Part shown: one piece after another, positions 63,645 through 64,000 of the stretch | Layout of the letters: each line of letters opens with the position of its first letter | How positions within the stretch are numbered: the first letter of the stretch is position 1 | Assembly (NCBI RefSeq): GCF_030151085.1 | Contig: NZ_JASLER010000094.1 | Location: forward strand, 50,618-114,617 | Length of the DNA stretch: 64,000 nucleotides | Reading direction: 5' to 3' | Source: Bacteroides sp. | GTDB taxonomy: Bacteria > Bacteroidota > Bacteroidia > Bacteroidales > Bacteroidaceae | Program-made: the position numbers and the translations under genes | The notes under the pieces: generated by a model | Told to the model about the DNA's origin: nothing | Databases searched by the model: none | The model's input: the letters and a program-made list of their open reading frames with translations, nothing else

Positions 63645-64000
63645 ATGAATAGTATAGATGACTTTTTAAAGACTAATATTGGATTAGACGACGACGATAT
63701 TGGTTTTGATCCCGATGAACCTGCTTGGGATAGACTCATTGAGCAAATAGTTCAAGGAAATGTCATACCTGTTATAGGGCCTGATATACTTTGCGATTGT
63801 GACGAAGGAAATATCCACACCAAACTTGTTGAATATATAGCCAAGAGATATAACATTGAGAGTAATCCAATATCTTTCTCTGAGTTGATGTTTGACCATG
63901 ATTATTTGAAGAATAACAAAAACAACAAGGATAGCATATATGCGCAAATGAATAAGATCTTAGCCCACAAAAAGTTTATAGCATCCGGGATATTAAAAGA
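63645..64000 (+). CDS. N-terminal part of a possible SIR2-like defence protein (partial)
   Basis: The frame is open from ATG at 63645 through the window end (118 codons). It reads a short acidic leader, then WDRLIEQIVQGNVIPVIGPD and LVEYIAKRY, SFSELMFDHDY. The NVIPVIGPD motif with a helix like TKLVEYIA recalls the start of SIR2-like NAD-binding domains in bacterial antiphage proteins, but this is recall and not a search. The rest lies outside the window. Confidence 0.6.
   Translation, partial: MNSIDDFLKTNIGLDDDDIGFDPDEPAWDRLIEQIVQGNVIPVIGPDILCDCDEGNIHTKLVEYIAKRYNIESNPISFSELMFDHDYLKNNKNNKDSIYAQMNKILAHKKFIASGILK

Overview
The window looks like a Bacteroides chromosome (phylum Bacteroidota). 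The evidence is AT-rich intergenic DNA, TAnnTTTG-type -7 promoter elements, few strong Shine-Dalgarno sites, a Rho factor with a long Asn-rich insertion, and families almost confined to this group: DUF4369 thioredoxins, NigD-like, DUF4876/DUF6850, DUF3575/DUF3868, fimbrillins, smalltalk and TPR-histidine kinases. Species cannot be told from this alone.

Layout. 1-12.8 kb is mostly core on the + strand: rho, two TPR histidine kinases (the second apparently catalytically dead), ffh, a DUF4369 thioredoxin, folD, a CapA-like enzyme, tRNA-His and a B12/radical-SAM protein. 13-23 kb is a TonB-dependent outer-membrane operon on the - strand (receptor, DUF4876 lipoprotein, DUF6850 barrel, a 2x[4Fe-4S] ferredoxin and an AraC-type membrane regulator), with a divergent AraC gene and a small LytTR-only regulator on each flank. 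23-32 kb holds marC, a TIR gene broken by one amber codon, a DUF5672 gene, tRNA-Ser, pflB-pflA, an ECF sigma factor with its probable anti-sigma/barrel partner, and a NigD-like lipoprotein. 32-43 kb holds a hybrid two-component sensor and an RND efflux operon followed by a LytS/LytR-type pair.

43-62.7 kb is the accessory highlight, a pilus locus on the - strand read from right to left. It starts with a tyrosine recombinase gene next to a roughly 0.3-kb segment bounded by inverted 16-bp repeats and carrying candidate promoters, probably a phase-variable promoter. It continues with an Rrf2-like regulator, DUF3575, DUF3868, an Mfa1/FimA-like pilin, small and large anchor/barrel proteins, and a run of fimbrillin-type lipoproteins. 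It ends in an 827-aa lipoprotein with a C-type-lectin-like C-terminus. That C-terminus is the variable repeat (VR) of a diversity-generating retroelement (DGR). A 192-bp template repeat (TR) lies 2.3 kb downstream, followed by a MutS-like accessory gene, avd and a DGR-type reverse transcriptase. All 14 TR/VR differences fall on template adenines in the coding strand. A 7-bp hairpin lies exactly 4 bp past the VR end. The locus therefore seems to combine on/off switching of expression with targeted hypermutation of the presumed pilus-tip adhesin.

The right edge (62.7-64 kb) has an unrecognised 155-aa gene behind a long repeat-containing leader, and the start of a gene that may encode a SIR2-like defence protein.
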